NCBI RefSeq assembly: GCF_003111685.1 | Contig: NZ_CP022189.1 | Coordinates: 636,001 to 700,000, forward strand | Direction of reading: 5' to 3' | Source of the DNA: Alloyangia pacifica | GTDB taxonomy: Bacteria; Pseudomonadota; Alphaproteobacteria; Rhodobacterales; Rhodobacteraceae | DNA: 64,000 bases | Shown here: piece by piece, positions 51,632-60,178 of the stretch | Position numbering within the stretch: position 1 is the first letter of the stretch | How the letters are laid out: every line of letters begins with the position of its first letter | Program-made: the position numbers and the translations under genes | Notes under the pieces: model-generated | The model's input: only the letters and a program-made list of their open reading frames with translations | The model's database searches: none | Told to the model about the DNA's origin: nothing

Positions 51632-53899
51632 TCATCCCTGCCAGCGCATGTACTCCATGACGGCGCCGCGCACCGATTGTTCGCCGCGCTCGCGGGCGTC
51701 GCAGATCACGTCGTAAAGCGCGTCGAGATCCGTGCGCATGATCAGGCTCTTCACCGGCCCGATCGAGGCCGGGCGCATCGACAGCCGGTGCAGCCCGATG
51801 GCGGCGAGGCAGATTGCCTCGATCGGTCGGCCCGCATCCTCGCCGCAGAAGCTCAGCGGCGTGCCGGTGGCCGAGCAGCGCTGCACGATCTGCTCGAGGA
51901 ACGTCAGGAAGCTGACGTTCAGCGTGTCGTAGCGCCGCCGCACCCGCTCGTTCTCGCGGTCGGCGGCAAAGAAGAACTGCTTGAGATCATTGCCGCCGAT
52001 CGAGACGAACTCGACCTCCTCGAAAAACTTGTTCGAGGCATAGGCGAGGCTCGGGGTCTCGAGCATGGTGCCGACCGAGATCTTCTCGGGCACCACGTGC
52101 CCGAGCTTGCGCTCGGTGGCGATGGCCTTGTCGACCTCGGCGCGGGCGGCGCGGAACTCTTCCCATTGGGCGACAAAGGGGAACATCAGCGTCAGCGGCC
52201 GCCCTTCGCAGGCGCGCAGGAGCGCCTGCAGCTGCATGCGCATGACGCCGGGCCGGTCGAGACCGACGCGGATCGCCCGCCAGCCGAGCGCCGGGTTGGG
52301 CTCGTCGGTGGGCTTCATGTAGGGCAGCACCTTGTCCGAGCCGATGTCGAGCGTGCGGAAGATCACCGGCTTGTCGCCGGCGGCCTCGGCGGCCTCGATG
52401 ACGCGTTTGTAGACGGCGACCAGTTCGGTCCGCGAGGGCATCTTGTTTCGCACCAGGAACTGCAGTTCGGTGCGGAAGAGGCCCACGCCCTCGGCGCCGG
52501 AGTTCTCGAGCGAAGGCAGGTCGGCGAGCAGGCCCGCGTTCATGTGGAGGCTGATCCGCTTGCCGCAGAGCGAGACCGCGGGCTTCTGGCGGATCGAGGC
52601 ATAGCGTTCCTGCGCCTCGGCCTGCATGGCGATCTTGTCGCGGAAGGCGGTGACGACCGTGTCGTCGGGGCGCAGGTGCACCACGCCCTGATCGCCGTCG
52701 ACCATGATGTGGTCGCCGTTCAGCGCCTCGGTGGTGATGCGCGGTGCGTTGATCACCAGCGGGATCGCCAGCGCGCGGGCGACGACGGCGGCGTGGCTGC
52801 CGACGGAGCCCTCCTCGAGCACGATGCCACGCAGCTGGCGGCCATAGTCCAGCAGCTCGGCGGGGCCGATGCTGCGGGCAACGAGAATGGGATCGGCGGG
52901 CATCGAGGCGCCGGTGTCCTTGCCCTGTCCGGTGAGGATGCGCAGCAAGCGATTCGACAGGTCGTCCAGATCGTGCAGCCGCTCGCGCAGGTAGTTGTCG
53001 GCGACCTGGCTCATCCGGGCGCGGGCCGCGGATTGCTCCTTTTCCACGGCGGCCTCGGCGGAGAGCCCGCGCGAGATGTCTTCCTCCATGCGCCGACGCC
53101 AGCCCTTTGAGTTGGCGAACATGCGGTAGGCCTCGAGCACCTCGAGCTGTTCGGCATCCTGGACCGCGCCGGCGAGCATCTCGTCAACGCTGACGCGCAG
53201 CTGCTCGATGGCCTCATCCAGCCGCTGGCGCTCTCGCTCGGGGTCGTCGGCGACGAGGTTGGTCACCATCACGCGCGGCTCGTGCAGCCAGACGTGGCCC
53301 TCGGCGGTGCCTTCCTGACCGGTGCCGCCACGCAGCATGGTGGGCTGGGTGTGGCGGGCCGACAGCGCCGCGGTGTCGCCGACGAAGGCGCCGAGCTCGG
53401 TCATCTCGGCCAGCACCATGGCGACCACTTCCAGCGCGTAGACCTCGTCCGCGGTGAACTCGCGTTTCTGCTTGGTCTGCACGACCAGCACGCCCAGCGT
53501 CTCGCCAAGGCGCTGGATCGGGACGCCGAGGAAGCTGGAGTAAATCTCTTCGCCGGTCTCGGGCATGTAGCGAAAGCCCTTGGCCGAGGGAGCGTCGGCG
53601 GTGTTGACCACCTTGCCGCTGCGCGCGACCCGGCCCACGAGGCCTTCGCCCATGCGCATCCGGGTCTGGTGCACGGCCTCTTTTTTGAGGCCCTCGGTGG
53701 CGCAGAGCTCGAGCGTGTCCTCGTCGCGGAAGAGGTAAATCGAGCAGACTTCGGAGCCCATGGAATCGGCGGTCAGATGCATGATCTTGTCGAGGCGCGC
53801 CTGCCCGGCGGCATCCTCGGCCATCGTGTCTCTCAGCCGCCCCAGAAGCTTGCGGCTTTCGCTTTCCGTGCCATCCGGCATTTTGCTGCCCGTCTTCAT
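51632..53899 (-). CDS. ptsP: PTS-Ntr enzyme I (phosphoenolpyruvate-protein phosphotransferase)
   Basis: A 755-residue nitrogen-PTS enzyme I. An N-terminal GAF domain (about residues 20-165, VCSIYLFRDEDTLELCATEG) precedes the PEP-utilising enzyme. The phosphohistidine is in GSVGSHAAVVARALAIP; the PEP-binding barrel has LFRTELQFLVRNKMPSR, TLDIGSDKVLPYMKP and, near the end, CGEDAGRPIEAICLAAIG. It starts the PtsP-NPr-EIIANtr phosphorelay that controls potassium, nitrogen and stress responses. ATG 53899 is used; ATG 53881 (MPDGTESESRKLL) is an equally possible start. The gene follows lysC on the same strand, a conserved alphaproteobacterial arrangement. Confidence 0.93.
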   Translation of the reverse strand: MKTGSKMPDGTESESRKLLGRLRDTMAEDAAGQARLDKIMHLTADSMGSEVCSIYLFRDEDTLELCATEGLKKEAVHQTRMRMGEGLVGRVARSGKVVNTADAPSAKGFRYMPETGEEIYSSFLGVPIQRLGETLGVLVVQTKQKREFTADEVYALEVVAMVLAEMTELGAFVGDTAALSARHTQPTMLRGGTGQEGTAEGHVWLHEPRVMVTNLVADDPERERQRLDEAIEQLRVSVDEMLAGAVQDAEQLEVLEAYRMFANSKGWRRRMEEDISRGLSAEAAVEKEQSAARARMSQVADNYLRERLHDLDDLSNRLLRILTGQGKDTGASMPADPILVARSIGPAELLDYGRQLRGIVLEEGSVGSHAAVVARALAIPLVINAPRITTEALNGDHIMVDGDQGVVHLRPDDTVVTAFRDKIAMQAEAQERYASIRQKPAVSLCGKRISLHMNAGLLADLPSLENSGAEGVGLFRTELQFLVRNKMPSRTELVAVYKRVIEAAEAAGDKPVIFRTLDIGSDKVLPYMKPTDEPNPALGWRAIRVGLDRPGVMRMQLQALLRACEGRPLTLMFPFVAQWEEFRAARAEVDKAIATERKLGHVVPEKISVGTMLETPSLAYASNKFFEEVEFVSIGGNDLKQFFFAADRENERVRRRYDTLNVSFLTFLEQIVQRCSATGTPLSFCGEDAGRPIEAICLAAIGLHRLSMRPASIGPVKSLIMRTDLDALYDVICDARERGEQSVRGAVMEYMRWQG

Positions 53900-54102
53900 T
53901 CCGTTCCGCTTGGGATCAGCTATATGCGGTTTGCCCGAAGAAAGGAAACGGGATCAAATAGGACGGTCGAATTCCCGCGCGTTGAAACGACCATTTGCCG
54001 CGCCTTTCCGCGCCTTTGAGAAGGGATCGCCGCGGCAAAGCGGTATTTCCGGGAAGATTGTCGCGCATATAGGCGCGGAAAAGAACTGTCGCCCTAGCCA
54101 AT

Positions 54103-54131
54103 AAAAGAAGCGGCGCCCCGAGAGGCGCCGC
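54103..54131 (-). terminator. terminator of lysC
   Basis: CGGCGCC (54111-54117) and GGCGCCG (54124-54130) form a perfect stem, followed on the minus strand by TTCTTTTA. It lies about 55 bases past the lysC stop, so lysC and ptsP are likely separate transcripts or partly read through. Confidence 0.75.
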
Positions 54132-54185
54132 CATCGATGATTTTCGGGGTGCGCGGGAAGCCGGAAGGCCCCGGGCCGCCTCCGG

Positions 54186-55445
54186 TCAGTCGGCCCTTTC
54201 GAGTTCGAAGGCGTCGTGAAGGGCCTGCACCGCGAGTTCCATGTACTTGCGTTCGATCAGCACGGAGATCTTGATTTCGGACGTGGTGATGACCTGGATG
54301 TTGATGTTCTCGTCCGAGAGCACCTTGAACATCTTCGCGGCCACACCGGCCGCCGAGCGCATGCCGATGCCGACGACCGAGACCTTGGCGACCTCGGTTT
54401 CCGATTCGAGCTTGTCGAAGGTCAGCGTGCCGGCTTCCTGCGCATCGGCCAGTGCCTTCTCCGCGCGCTTCACCTGGTTGACCGGGCAGGAGAAGGTCAT
54501 GTCGGTGACGCCGCCCTCATGACCCTTGTAGTTGGTTTCCGAGACGTTCTGCACGATCATGTCGACGTTCACGCCGGCATCTGCCAGCGTGCCGAAGATC
54601 GCGGCGGCGATGCCCGGACGGTCTGCGATGGTGACGAGGGTCATCTTGGCCTCGTCGCGCGAAAAGGCCACACCGGCCACAACTTTGGATTCCATGATAT
54701 CCTCCTCGTCGCAAACGAGCGTCCCGGCGTCGTCCGACTGTTCTTCGAAGCTGGAGAGGACCCGCAGCTTCACCTTGTAACGCATGGCGAGTTCGACCGA
54801 GCGGGTCTGCAGCACCTTGGCGCCCAGCGAGGCCAGCTCGAGCATTTCCTCAAAGGAGATGCGGTCGAGCTTGCGGGCCTTCTCGCAGATCCGCGGGTCG
54901 GTGGTGTAGACGCCGTCGACATCGGTGTAGATGTCGCAGCGCTCGGCCTCGAAGGCTGCGGCAAAAGCGACGGCGGTGGTGTCCGAGCCGCCCCGGCCCA
55001 GCGTGGTGATCCGGCCCTCGGGGCTGATGCCCTGGAAGCCGGCAACCACGGCCACCTTCATGCCCTCGGCGAACTTGCGGTTGATGTTCTCGGGGGGGAT
55101 GCCTTCGATCCGCGCGGCGCTATGCGCCGAGGTGGTCAGCAGAGGCACCTGCCAGCCCTGCCAGCTGCGCGCGGGGATATCCATTTCCTGCAGCGTCAAC
55201 GCCATCAGGCCGGCGGTCACGTTCTCGCCCGAAGAGACGACGGCGTCATATTCGCGCGCGTCGAACAGCGGCGAGGTCTCCTCGACGTAGCCGACGAGCT
55301 TGTTGGTCTCGCCCGACATGGCCGAGACGATGACGATCACGTCGTAGCCCTTGGCCACTTCGACGCCGACGCGTTTGGCGGCCCGGCGGATCCGGTCAAG
55401 CGTGGCGACGGAGGTGCCGCCGAATTTCATCACGAGAACGGGCAT
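54186..55445 (-). CDS. lysC: aspartate kinase
   Basis: A 419-residue aspartokinase, committing aspartate to lysine, threonine and methionine. The kinase domain starts with LVMKFGGTSVATLDRIRRAA (KFGGTS motif) and includes FQGISPEGRITTLGRGGSDTTAV and the catalytic ERCDIYTDVDGVYTTDPR. Two C-terminal ACT domains (VTIADRPGIAAAIFGTLADA and VSVVGIGMRSAAGVAAKMF) bind the amino-acid feedback inhibitor. The protein is monofunctional, not fused to homoserine dehydrogenase or DapG. The alternative internal start of some LysC beta subunits cannot be assessed here. Confidence 0.95.
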   Translation of the reverse strand: MPVLVMKFGGTSVATLDRIRRAAKRVGVEVAKGYDVIVIVSAMSGETNKLVGYVEETSPLFDAREYDAVVSSGENVTAGLMALTLQEMDIPARSWQGWQVPLLTTSAHSAARIEGIPPENINRKFAEGMKVAVVAGFQGISPEGRITTLGRGGSDTTAVAFAAAFEAERCDIYTDVDGVYTTDPRICEKARKLDRISFEEMLELASLGAKVLQTRSVELAMRYKVKLRVLSSFEEQSDDAGTLVCDEEDIMESKVVAGVAFSRDEAKMTLVTIADRPGIAAAIFGTLADAGVNVDMIVQNVSETNYKGHEGGVTDMTFSCPVNQVKRAEKALADAQEAGTLTFDKLESETEVAKVSVVGIGMRSAAGVAAKMFKVLSDENINIQVITTSEIKISVLIERKYMELAVQALHDAFELERAD

Positions 55446-55657
55446 GGCGCCTCCCCGGCATGGTCCTTTGAATCAGCGGTGCTTTACTTGGGGGGGCGGG
55501 GCTGCGCAAGGGGATTGCGCGCCCGCCGCGAGCGATCACTGCGTGGGTCCGGAGCATTCTGGCATATTCGAAAAGATGGGGCCGCCGGGGCTTCGCGGTT
55601 CTTCGTTTGCGGCTTTGCGAGAGCGCGGCCGCCGGGGTCCGGCGGCGCTCCGGGCGC

Positions 55658-56302
55658 TCAGTAGGCGTGCGCGCGGCCGTCCCAGGTTTCGAAGCAGCCC
55701 GTGGTCCCAAGGCTCAGCGCGTCGAGCCGATCGGCGAGCCCGGCGGCGGATTGCTCGGGGGTGAGTTCGGCGCCGCTGCCCCCCATCTCGGTGCTCACCC
55801 AGCCGGGGTGATAGATGCCCACGGCGATGCCTCGCGGCTTCAGCGCGGCGGCAAGGTTGGTGCCGAGATTCAGCGCCGCGGCCTTGCTGGCGCGGTAGAT
55901 CAGCGCGTTACCCTTGGCCAGCGCGTTCGAGCCCATCTGCGAGGAGATGATCATGATCTTCGGCGTCTCGGCCCGTTCCAGCAGCGGCAGCATCGCTTGC
56001 ACCGTCAGGAAGACCCCGGTGACATTGACCGCGAACATTTCGGCCCACATCTCGGGCGGGTAGCCGGTGTCGAGCGGTTCCGGCTTGTCGAGGTAGACCC
56101 CGGCGTTGCAGATCAGCGCGTCGAGCTTGCTCTCGCCGAGGTGCTCGGCCAGTGCCTTCGGCGAGGCCGGGTCGCTCACGTCGAGCGGCAGCAGCCCGGG
56201 GGTGTGTCGCGCCGTGCCCAGCACCTCGTGCCCACGCGCCGAGAGTGTCTTTACGAGCGCCGCGCCTATGCCGCGGTTCGCGCCGGTGATCAGCAGGGTC
56301 AT
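55658..56302 (-). CDS. short-chain dehydrogenase/reductase
   Basis: A 214-residue classical-type SDR. The dinucleotide loop is LLITGANRGIGAALV, the structural motif NAG is in ALICNAGVYLDK, the catalytic Ser is in IISSQMGS, and the Tyr-Lys pair is YRASKAAALNLG. The shortness and the DVSDPAS segment resemble the sniffer/carbonyl-reductase-like SDR group. Substrate unknown. The ATG at 56302 begins 11 bases after the DUF1178 gene stop. It is the last gene of the four-gene minus-strand series beginning with waaA. Confidence 0.9.
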   Translation of the reverse strand: MTLLITGANRGIGAALVKTLSARGHEVLGTARHTPGLLPLDVSDPASPKALAEHLGESKLDALICNAGVYLDKPEPLDTGYPPEMWAEMFAVNVTGVFLTVQAMLPLLERAETPKIMIISSQMGSNALAKGNALIYRASKAAALNLGTNLAAALKPRGIAVGIYHPGWVSTEMGGSGAELTPEQSAAGLADRLDALSLGTTGCFETWDGRAHAY

Positions 56303-56312
56303 GGCATGTCTT

Positions 56313-56762
56313 TCAGTTGGATTTTCGTGTCGGCATGAAGGGCAGGGGCGCCACGGGCACGCCGTCCTCGATCAAGGCCTTGGCCTCGTCGCCTCGGGTT
56401 TCGCCCCAGATCGGGCGGTGCGGAGCATCGCCGCTGTGCATGGCGCGCGCCTCGCGGGCAAAATCGCGGCCAACGTAGTCCGAGGTCTTTTCGACGTGCT
56501 CGCGCAGCGCGCGCAGCGCCTGCTCGGCGGGCGAGGAGGGCTCGGAGAGGTTGGGCTTTTCCTTGGCGGGGGTCGGCGCGCTTTCGGGGCGCGCGGCGCC
56601 GCTGTTCACGCGCGGGGCCATGAGCACCTTTTCCACCTTTGGCGTGCCGCAGACGGCGCAGGCAACCATGCCCGCGGCATGCAGCTTGTCGAAGGCGCTG
56701 GCGGATTGGAACCAACTGTCGAAGCGATGGTCATCCGCGCATTTGAGTGAGTATTGGATCAT
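56313..56762 (-). CDS. DUF1178 family protein
   Basis: A 149-residue protein with the DUF1178 signature: MIQYSLKCADDHRFDSWFQS at the N terminus, CAVCGTPKVEKVLMAP, and a disordered middle, followed by YVGRDFAREARAMHSGD and WGETRGDEAKALIEDGVPV. Cys8, Cys35 and Cys38 suggest a zinc ribbon like the FmdB regulatory family, which it resembles. The function is unknown. It lies between the Nudix and SDR genes in an apparent operon. Confidence 0.9.
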   Translation of the reverse strand: MIQYSLKCADDHRFDSWFQSASAFDKLHAAGMVACAVCGTPKVEKVLMAPRVNSGAARPESAPTPAKEKPNLSEPSSPAEQALRALREHVEKTSDYVGRDFAREARAMHSGDAPHRPIWGETRGDEAKALIEDGVPVAPLPFMPTRKSN

Positions 56763-56822
56763 GCGGCAGTTCCGAAATGATCCCTTTTACCTAGTCAAAA
56801 TCCGCGCAGGTTCAAGCCGATG

Positions 56823-57290
56823 TCAGTGCTTGCGGGAAAAGGGGCGGAAGCCAAGGAGCAGCTTGGCCAGTTCCGGGTGATCGACCATCTCGGCGGCACG
56901 CTTCGGGCTGACCCAACGTTGCTTGCGCTCGCGCCGCTCGGGAAACTTCTTGTCGAGCTCCACCACTTCGAGTGGATAGACCAATGCCATATGCGGCCGG
57001 TTCGAACTGCGCTTCTGGTAGCTGTAGCCGCCGACGCAGAGCTCGTCCACGAGCCCCTTTACCCCGGCTTCTTCCCAGGCCTCGCGCGCGGCGGCCTTGG
57101 CCGGGCTGCGGCCCTGCATCGGCCATCCCTTGGGCAGGGTCCAGCGTCTGCGGCCGCGGCTGGTGATGAGGAGGATCTGCACCTTGCCGTCGCGGACGCG
57201 GTAGCAGAGCGCCGCATATTGCACATGGGTTCGCTTGGGCAGGGTTCTGATGCCCGGTCCGCGAGAAACGATGTCCAGTGAAGCGCCCAT
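56823..57290 (-). CDS. Nudix hydrolase
   Basis: A 155-residue Nudix protein of the diphosphoinositol/diadenosine polyphosphate hydrolase-like type. The Nudix box is degenerate at its first position: GWPMQGRSPAKAAAREAWEE has Arg where the consensus Gx5E has Glu, but the catalytic core REAWEEAG is intact. The segment RRWTLPKGWPMQGRSPA is also typical of this alphaproteobacterial subgroup. It probably hydrolyses a nucleotide or inositol pyrophosphate. It lies 35 bases after waaA in the same direction, but a role in lipopolysaccharide synthesis is not implied. Confidence 0.9.
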   Translation of the reverse strand: MGASLDIVSRGPGIRTLPKRTHVQYAALCYRVRDGKVQILLITSRGRRRWTLPKGWPMQGRSPAKAAAREAWEEAGVKGLVDELCVGGYSYQKRSSNRPHMALVYPLEVVELDKKFPERRERKQRWVSPKRAAEMVDHPELAKLLLGFRPFSRKH

Positions 57291-57325
57291 CCTGTTGTCC
57301 TGCTCGTTTTTAGAGGAGGATGCGC

Positions 57326-58540
57326 CTATTTGGCAGCTGCGTCCATATGTTGTGTCAGCTCGGAAACAAGTTCGTCCGCCGATGCCTCCGGAGCGAGCAG
57401 CGCGCGGGCCGCGGCCCCTGCGCGCTGCTGTGCCTTCTCCTCGGTCAGCGAGAGCAGCGCGGCGGCAAGGCCCGCTGCGTCCTCGATGGGAAGGGCGGCA
57501 CCGGCGTCGTCGAGCAGGCGAAAGGGCACGCGGAAGTTGCGCACGTCGGGGCCGTGGGTCAGCGCATCGCCAAAGGCCGCGGGCTCGTAGGGCGTGTGGC
57601 CGCCGCGGTCGGTCAGCGTGCCGGCGATGAAGACCCGGCCCGCAAGGCGGTAGAAGAGCGCCATCTCTCCCAGGGTGTCGGCCAGGTAGACCTCGGCGCC
57701 ACTCGGCGGCTCGCCGAGGCTGCGGCGCGCGCAGCTGAGCCCCTGCGCGGCGGCCAGCCGGGTAATTTGCTCGGCCCGATGCGGGTGGCGCGGGGCGAGT
57801 ATCAGCCGCAGTCCGGGGTCCTGCTTCCGCGCCGCGGCGTGGGCTGCAAGCACGGTTTCGTCCTCGCCCTCGTGGGTGGAGGCGGCGAGCCAGGTGCGGG
57901 CGCGGGAAAATTCGGCCTCGAGCGCAGCGTCGTGCTGGTCGGGAGGGGTGTAGAGAGCCTTGAGATCAACCACCGGCCCCTGCGCCGCCTTGGGCAGCCC
58001 GGCGGCGACGAAACGGTCGCGCGAGTCGGGATCCTGGGCCGAGAGGAAGGCGACGCGGTGCAACACCCGTGCCTGCAGTCCGCCGAAGAAGCGCCAGCCC
58101 TTGGCTGTGCTCTCGGTGAGCCGTCCGCCCAGCACCAGCACCGGGCCGGGGCAGCTCAGCAGGCGGTTCGGCCAGAGTTCGGATTCCATGGTGATATGGC
58201 TGGTCACGTTCCAGCGCCGGTGCAGGCGCTTCGAGGCCCGCGCGAGGTCGAGCGGTGCGAGTCGCGCGCAGAGCCCCCAGCTTTGCGCCAGCGCAACGCC
58301 CGACTGGGAATTGCAGGTGACCAGCAGCTTCATCCCAGGTCGGGCGGCGAGCAGCGCCTCGATCACAGGTTTCGCCGAGGCCAGCTCTCCGTTCGAGGCA
58401 GCGTGCAGCCAGACATGCGCGCCGGGCTGCGCCTTGCCATGGCCTAGCCGCGCGCGAATCCCGTCCCAGTCGCGCTTGAGCGCGGCCCGGCCAAGCACGA
58501 TGGCCGCGAAAAGGGACAGAAGCAGACGGTAGCGCAACAT
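57326..58540 (-). CDS. waaA: 3-deoxy-D-manno-octulosonic acid transferase
   Basis: A 404-residue GT30 enzyme that adds Kdo to lipid A precursor at the inner membrane. An N-terminal membrane anchor (MLRYRLLLSLFAAIVLGRAA) precedes two Rossmann-like domains with HAASNGELASAKPVIEALL, TMESELWPNRLL, LGGRLTESTAKGWRF, and the C-terminal donor site RLILAPRHPHRAEQI and TDRGGHTPYEPAAFG. It is 20 residues shorter than E. coli WaaA and lacks obvious extra domains, so the number of Kdo residues added cannot be judged. It heads a four-gene minus-strand series with an AT-rich element about 110 bases upstream. Confidence 0.9.
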   Translation of the reverse strand: MLRYRLLLSLFAAIVLGRAALKRDWDGIRARLGHGKAQPGAHVWLHAASNGELASAKPVIEALLAARPGMKLLVTCNSQSGVALAQSWGLCARLAPLDLARASKRLHRRWNVTSHITMESELWPNRLLSCPGPVLVLGGRLTESTAKGWRFFGGLQARVLHRVAFLSAQDPDSRDRFVAAGLPKAAQGPVVDLKALYTPPDQHDAALEAEFSRARTWLAASTHEGEDETVLAAHAAARKQDPGLRLILAPRHPHRAEQITRLAAAQGLSCARRSLGEPPSGAEVYLADTLGEMALFYRLAGRVFIAGTLTDRGGHTPYEPAAFGDALTHGPDVRNFRVPFRLLDDAGAALPIEDAAGLAAALLSLTEEKAQQRAGAAARALLAPEASADELVSELTQHMDAAAK

Positions 58541-58649
58541 TGGCGGGACAGGGTCCTCGGGGCAAGATCGTTATATCAAAACGGCACTTAGGCCGAAGGG
58601 CCAAGCGCCGCAACACTCGGGCACGCGGGGGTGCCGCGCTGCCGGAAGC

Positions 58650-58671
58650 TTGATATATATATTGATATATA
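58650..58671. repeat. AT-rich direct repeat TTGATATATA x2
   Basis: TTGATATATA occurs at 58650-58659 and 58662-58671, an all-AT-rich 22-base patch in a GC-rich context between tRNA-Tyr and waaA. It could supply a -10-like sequence for waaA. Confidence 0.7.
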
Positions 58672-58696
58672 AGGAGATGTTTCCGAAGAGGGAAAG

Positions 58697-58780
58697 TGGT
58701 GGGCGACCCTGGAATCGAACCAGGCGTGCGTCTCCGCGAGGGAGTTACAGTCCCCTGCCACACCTTGCGGCCTGTCGCCC
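58697..58780 (-). tRNA. tRNA-Tyr (anticodon GTA)
   Basis: An 84-base class II tRNA. The acceptor GGGCGAC pairs with GTCGCCC, the anticodon stem GGGGA/TCCCT encloses CTGTAAC with anticodon GTA, a long variable arm follows, the T-arm is CCTGG TTCGATT CCAGG, the discriminator is A, and CCA is encoded. Confidence 0.96.
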
Positions 58781-58833
58781 ACTTTCCGCCAGTCTCTGGC
58801 GTCCGGCGCCGTATGACCGGCGTCGTGGGGCGC

Positions 58834-58862
58834 TGACTACAAGCACTCAAAAGGGTCGTCAA
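58834..58862 (-). promoter_or_regulatory. promoter of tRNA-Tyr
   Basis: On the minus strand TTGACG (58862-58857), a 17-base spacer, TAGTCA (58839-58834). The -35 is near consensus, the -10 poor. The predicted start is about 47 bases ahead of the tRNA. Confidence 0.45.
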
Positions 58863-58932
58863 CAGGAAAATATCTTGCAGCGCGTCACGGGGCGATGCAG
58901 AGACCGAAGCTCAGGAAAAAAGGACGCGTGCC

Positions 58933-59712
58933 ATGGTCAAGAAACCGAAATGGGTGGTCGAGAAGGAACAGGGGAAGAAGGCCAAGGCGGCCGAGACCGT
59001 CTGGCTGTTCGGCCTGCATGCGGTGCGTGATGCGCTGATGAACCCCAAGCGCGAAAAGCTGCGCTTGATCTTGACACTAAACGCAAAATCCAAGCTGGAA
59101 GACGCGCTGGAAGCGGGCGGGATCGAGCCCGAGGTCCACGATCCTCGCAAGTTCGGAGCGCCGCTTGACCCGCAGTCCGTGCACCAGGGGGCGGCACTGG
59201 AAGTGAAGCCGCTGAACTGGGGCCGACTCGAGGATGTGGCGCTGGGAGACGGCGACACGCCCCCCCGTCTGGTGCTTCTCGACCGGGTCACCGATCCGCA
59301 TAACGTCGGGGCAATCCTGCGCTCGGCCGAGGTTTTCGGCGCGCAGGCGGTGATCGGCACGCTGCATCACTCGGCCCCGGAGACCGGCGCGCTGGCAAAG
59401 ACCGCGTCTGGTGCGCTCGAGCGCCAGCCCTACCTGCGCGAGCGCAACCTCGCCGACACCATCGTGGCGCTGCAGGGGATGGGCTACATCGTTCTTGGCC
59501 TCGACGGGGAGGCGGAGGTCAGCATCGACGCCGCGATGGACGGCAGGCGCGACCGTGCCGTGGCGCTGGTGTTGGGCGCCGAGGGGCCGGGGCTGCGCCA
59601 GCGCACCAAGGAAACTGTCGACCAGCTGGTGAAAATCGACTTCGCGCGCGGCTTCGGCTCGCTCAACGTGTCAAACGCGGCGGCAGTGGCGCTCTACGCC
59701 GCAAGGCCCTGA
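58933..59712 (+). CDS. rlmB: 23S rRNA (guanosine-2'-O)-methyltransferase RlmB-type (SpoU family)
   Basis: A 259-residue SPOUT-class methyltransferase. The N-terminal substrate-binding domain (WLFGLHAVRDALMNPKREKL) precedes the trefoil-knot SAM domain with RVTDPHNVGAILRSAEVFG, LVLGAEGPGLRQRTKE and the C-terminal LNVSNAAAVALYAA. RlmB methylates the ribose of G2251 in the peptidyltransferase centre of 23S rRNA; TrmH-family relatives with other targets cannot be ruled out. A Lys-rich N-terminal tail is typical of this group. It follows tRNA-Tyr divergently. Confidence 0.92.
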   Translation: MVKKPKWVVEKEQGKKAKAAETVWLFGLHAVRDALMNPKREKLRLILTLNAKSKLEDALEAGGIEPEVHDPRKFGAPLDPQSVHQGAALEVKPLNWGRLEDVALGDGDTPPRLVLLDRVTDPHNVGAILRSAEVFGAQAVIGTLHHSAPETGALAKTASGALERQPYLRERNLADTIVALQGMGYIVLGLDGEAEVSIDAAMDGRRDRAVALVLGAEGPGLRQRTKETVDQLVKIDFARGFGSLNVSNAAAVALYAARP

Positions 59713-59761
59713 TCCGGGGCGCGAACTTGCGGCGGGGCGGCGGCGCGCCCATATCGGGGGC

Positions 59762-60082
59762 ATGGTCCAGACGATTGCCACCTGTTGCTACTGCGGAAGC
59801 CGCGCCGCGCTCGTTCTGAGCGGCACGCAGCGCCACGAACTCAGCTGCGCCTCCTGCGGGGCGCCGCTGCGCCAGCTCAAGAACCTCAAGTCCGATACCG
59901 GGCGCTGCGCCACCGGTCCTGCCCCGGCGCAGGCGAGGCCGATGCCGCATCCCTCCAAAACGCAGCGCAAGGCCGAGAAGGCCGCGCGCAAGATGGCGAA
60001 GAAGCACCTCAAGAAACGGCGCTCTCCGGCGCAACGGGCGGCCAAGGGGATCTTTGATCTGCTCGAGGACATCTTCGACTGA
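59762..60082 (+). CDS. small zinc-ribbon protein with basic tail
   Basis: A 106-residue protein. The N terminus forms a zinc ribbon, CYCG (Cys8, Cys11) and CASCG (Cys29, Cys32), with CC at 8-9 possibly offering an extra ligand. Residues 45-90 are very basic and lysine/arginine-rich (KTQRKAEKAARKMAKKHLKK), then a short acidic end (FDLLEDIFD). It is reminiscent of TFIIB-type zinc-ribbon proteins of Rhodobacterales with unknown function; nucleic-acid binding is plausible. It follows rlmB by 49 bases and precedes ribBX. Confidence 0.82.
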   Translation: MVQTIATCCYCGSRAALVLSGTQRHELSCASCGAPLRQLKNLKSDTGRCATGPAPAQARPMPHPSKTQRKAEKAARKMAKKHLKKRRSPAQRAAKGIFDLLEDIFD

Positions 60083-60178
60083 AGCGGCGCGCCCAGTCAT
60101 GCACAGGATGCCGCACGGTGGCGCACAAAAACCGGCCTAGTCTTTCTTGCCCTCCTGTCTTATTTGGCGGGGGACGAA

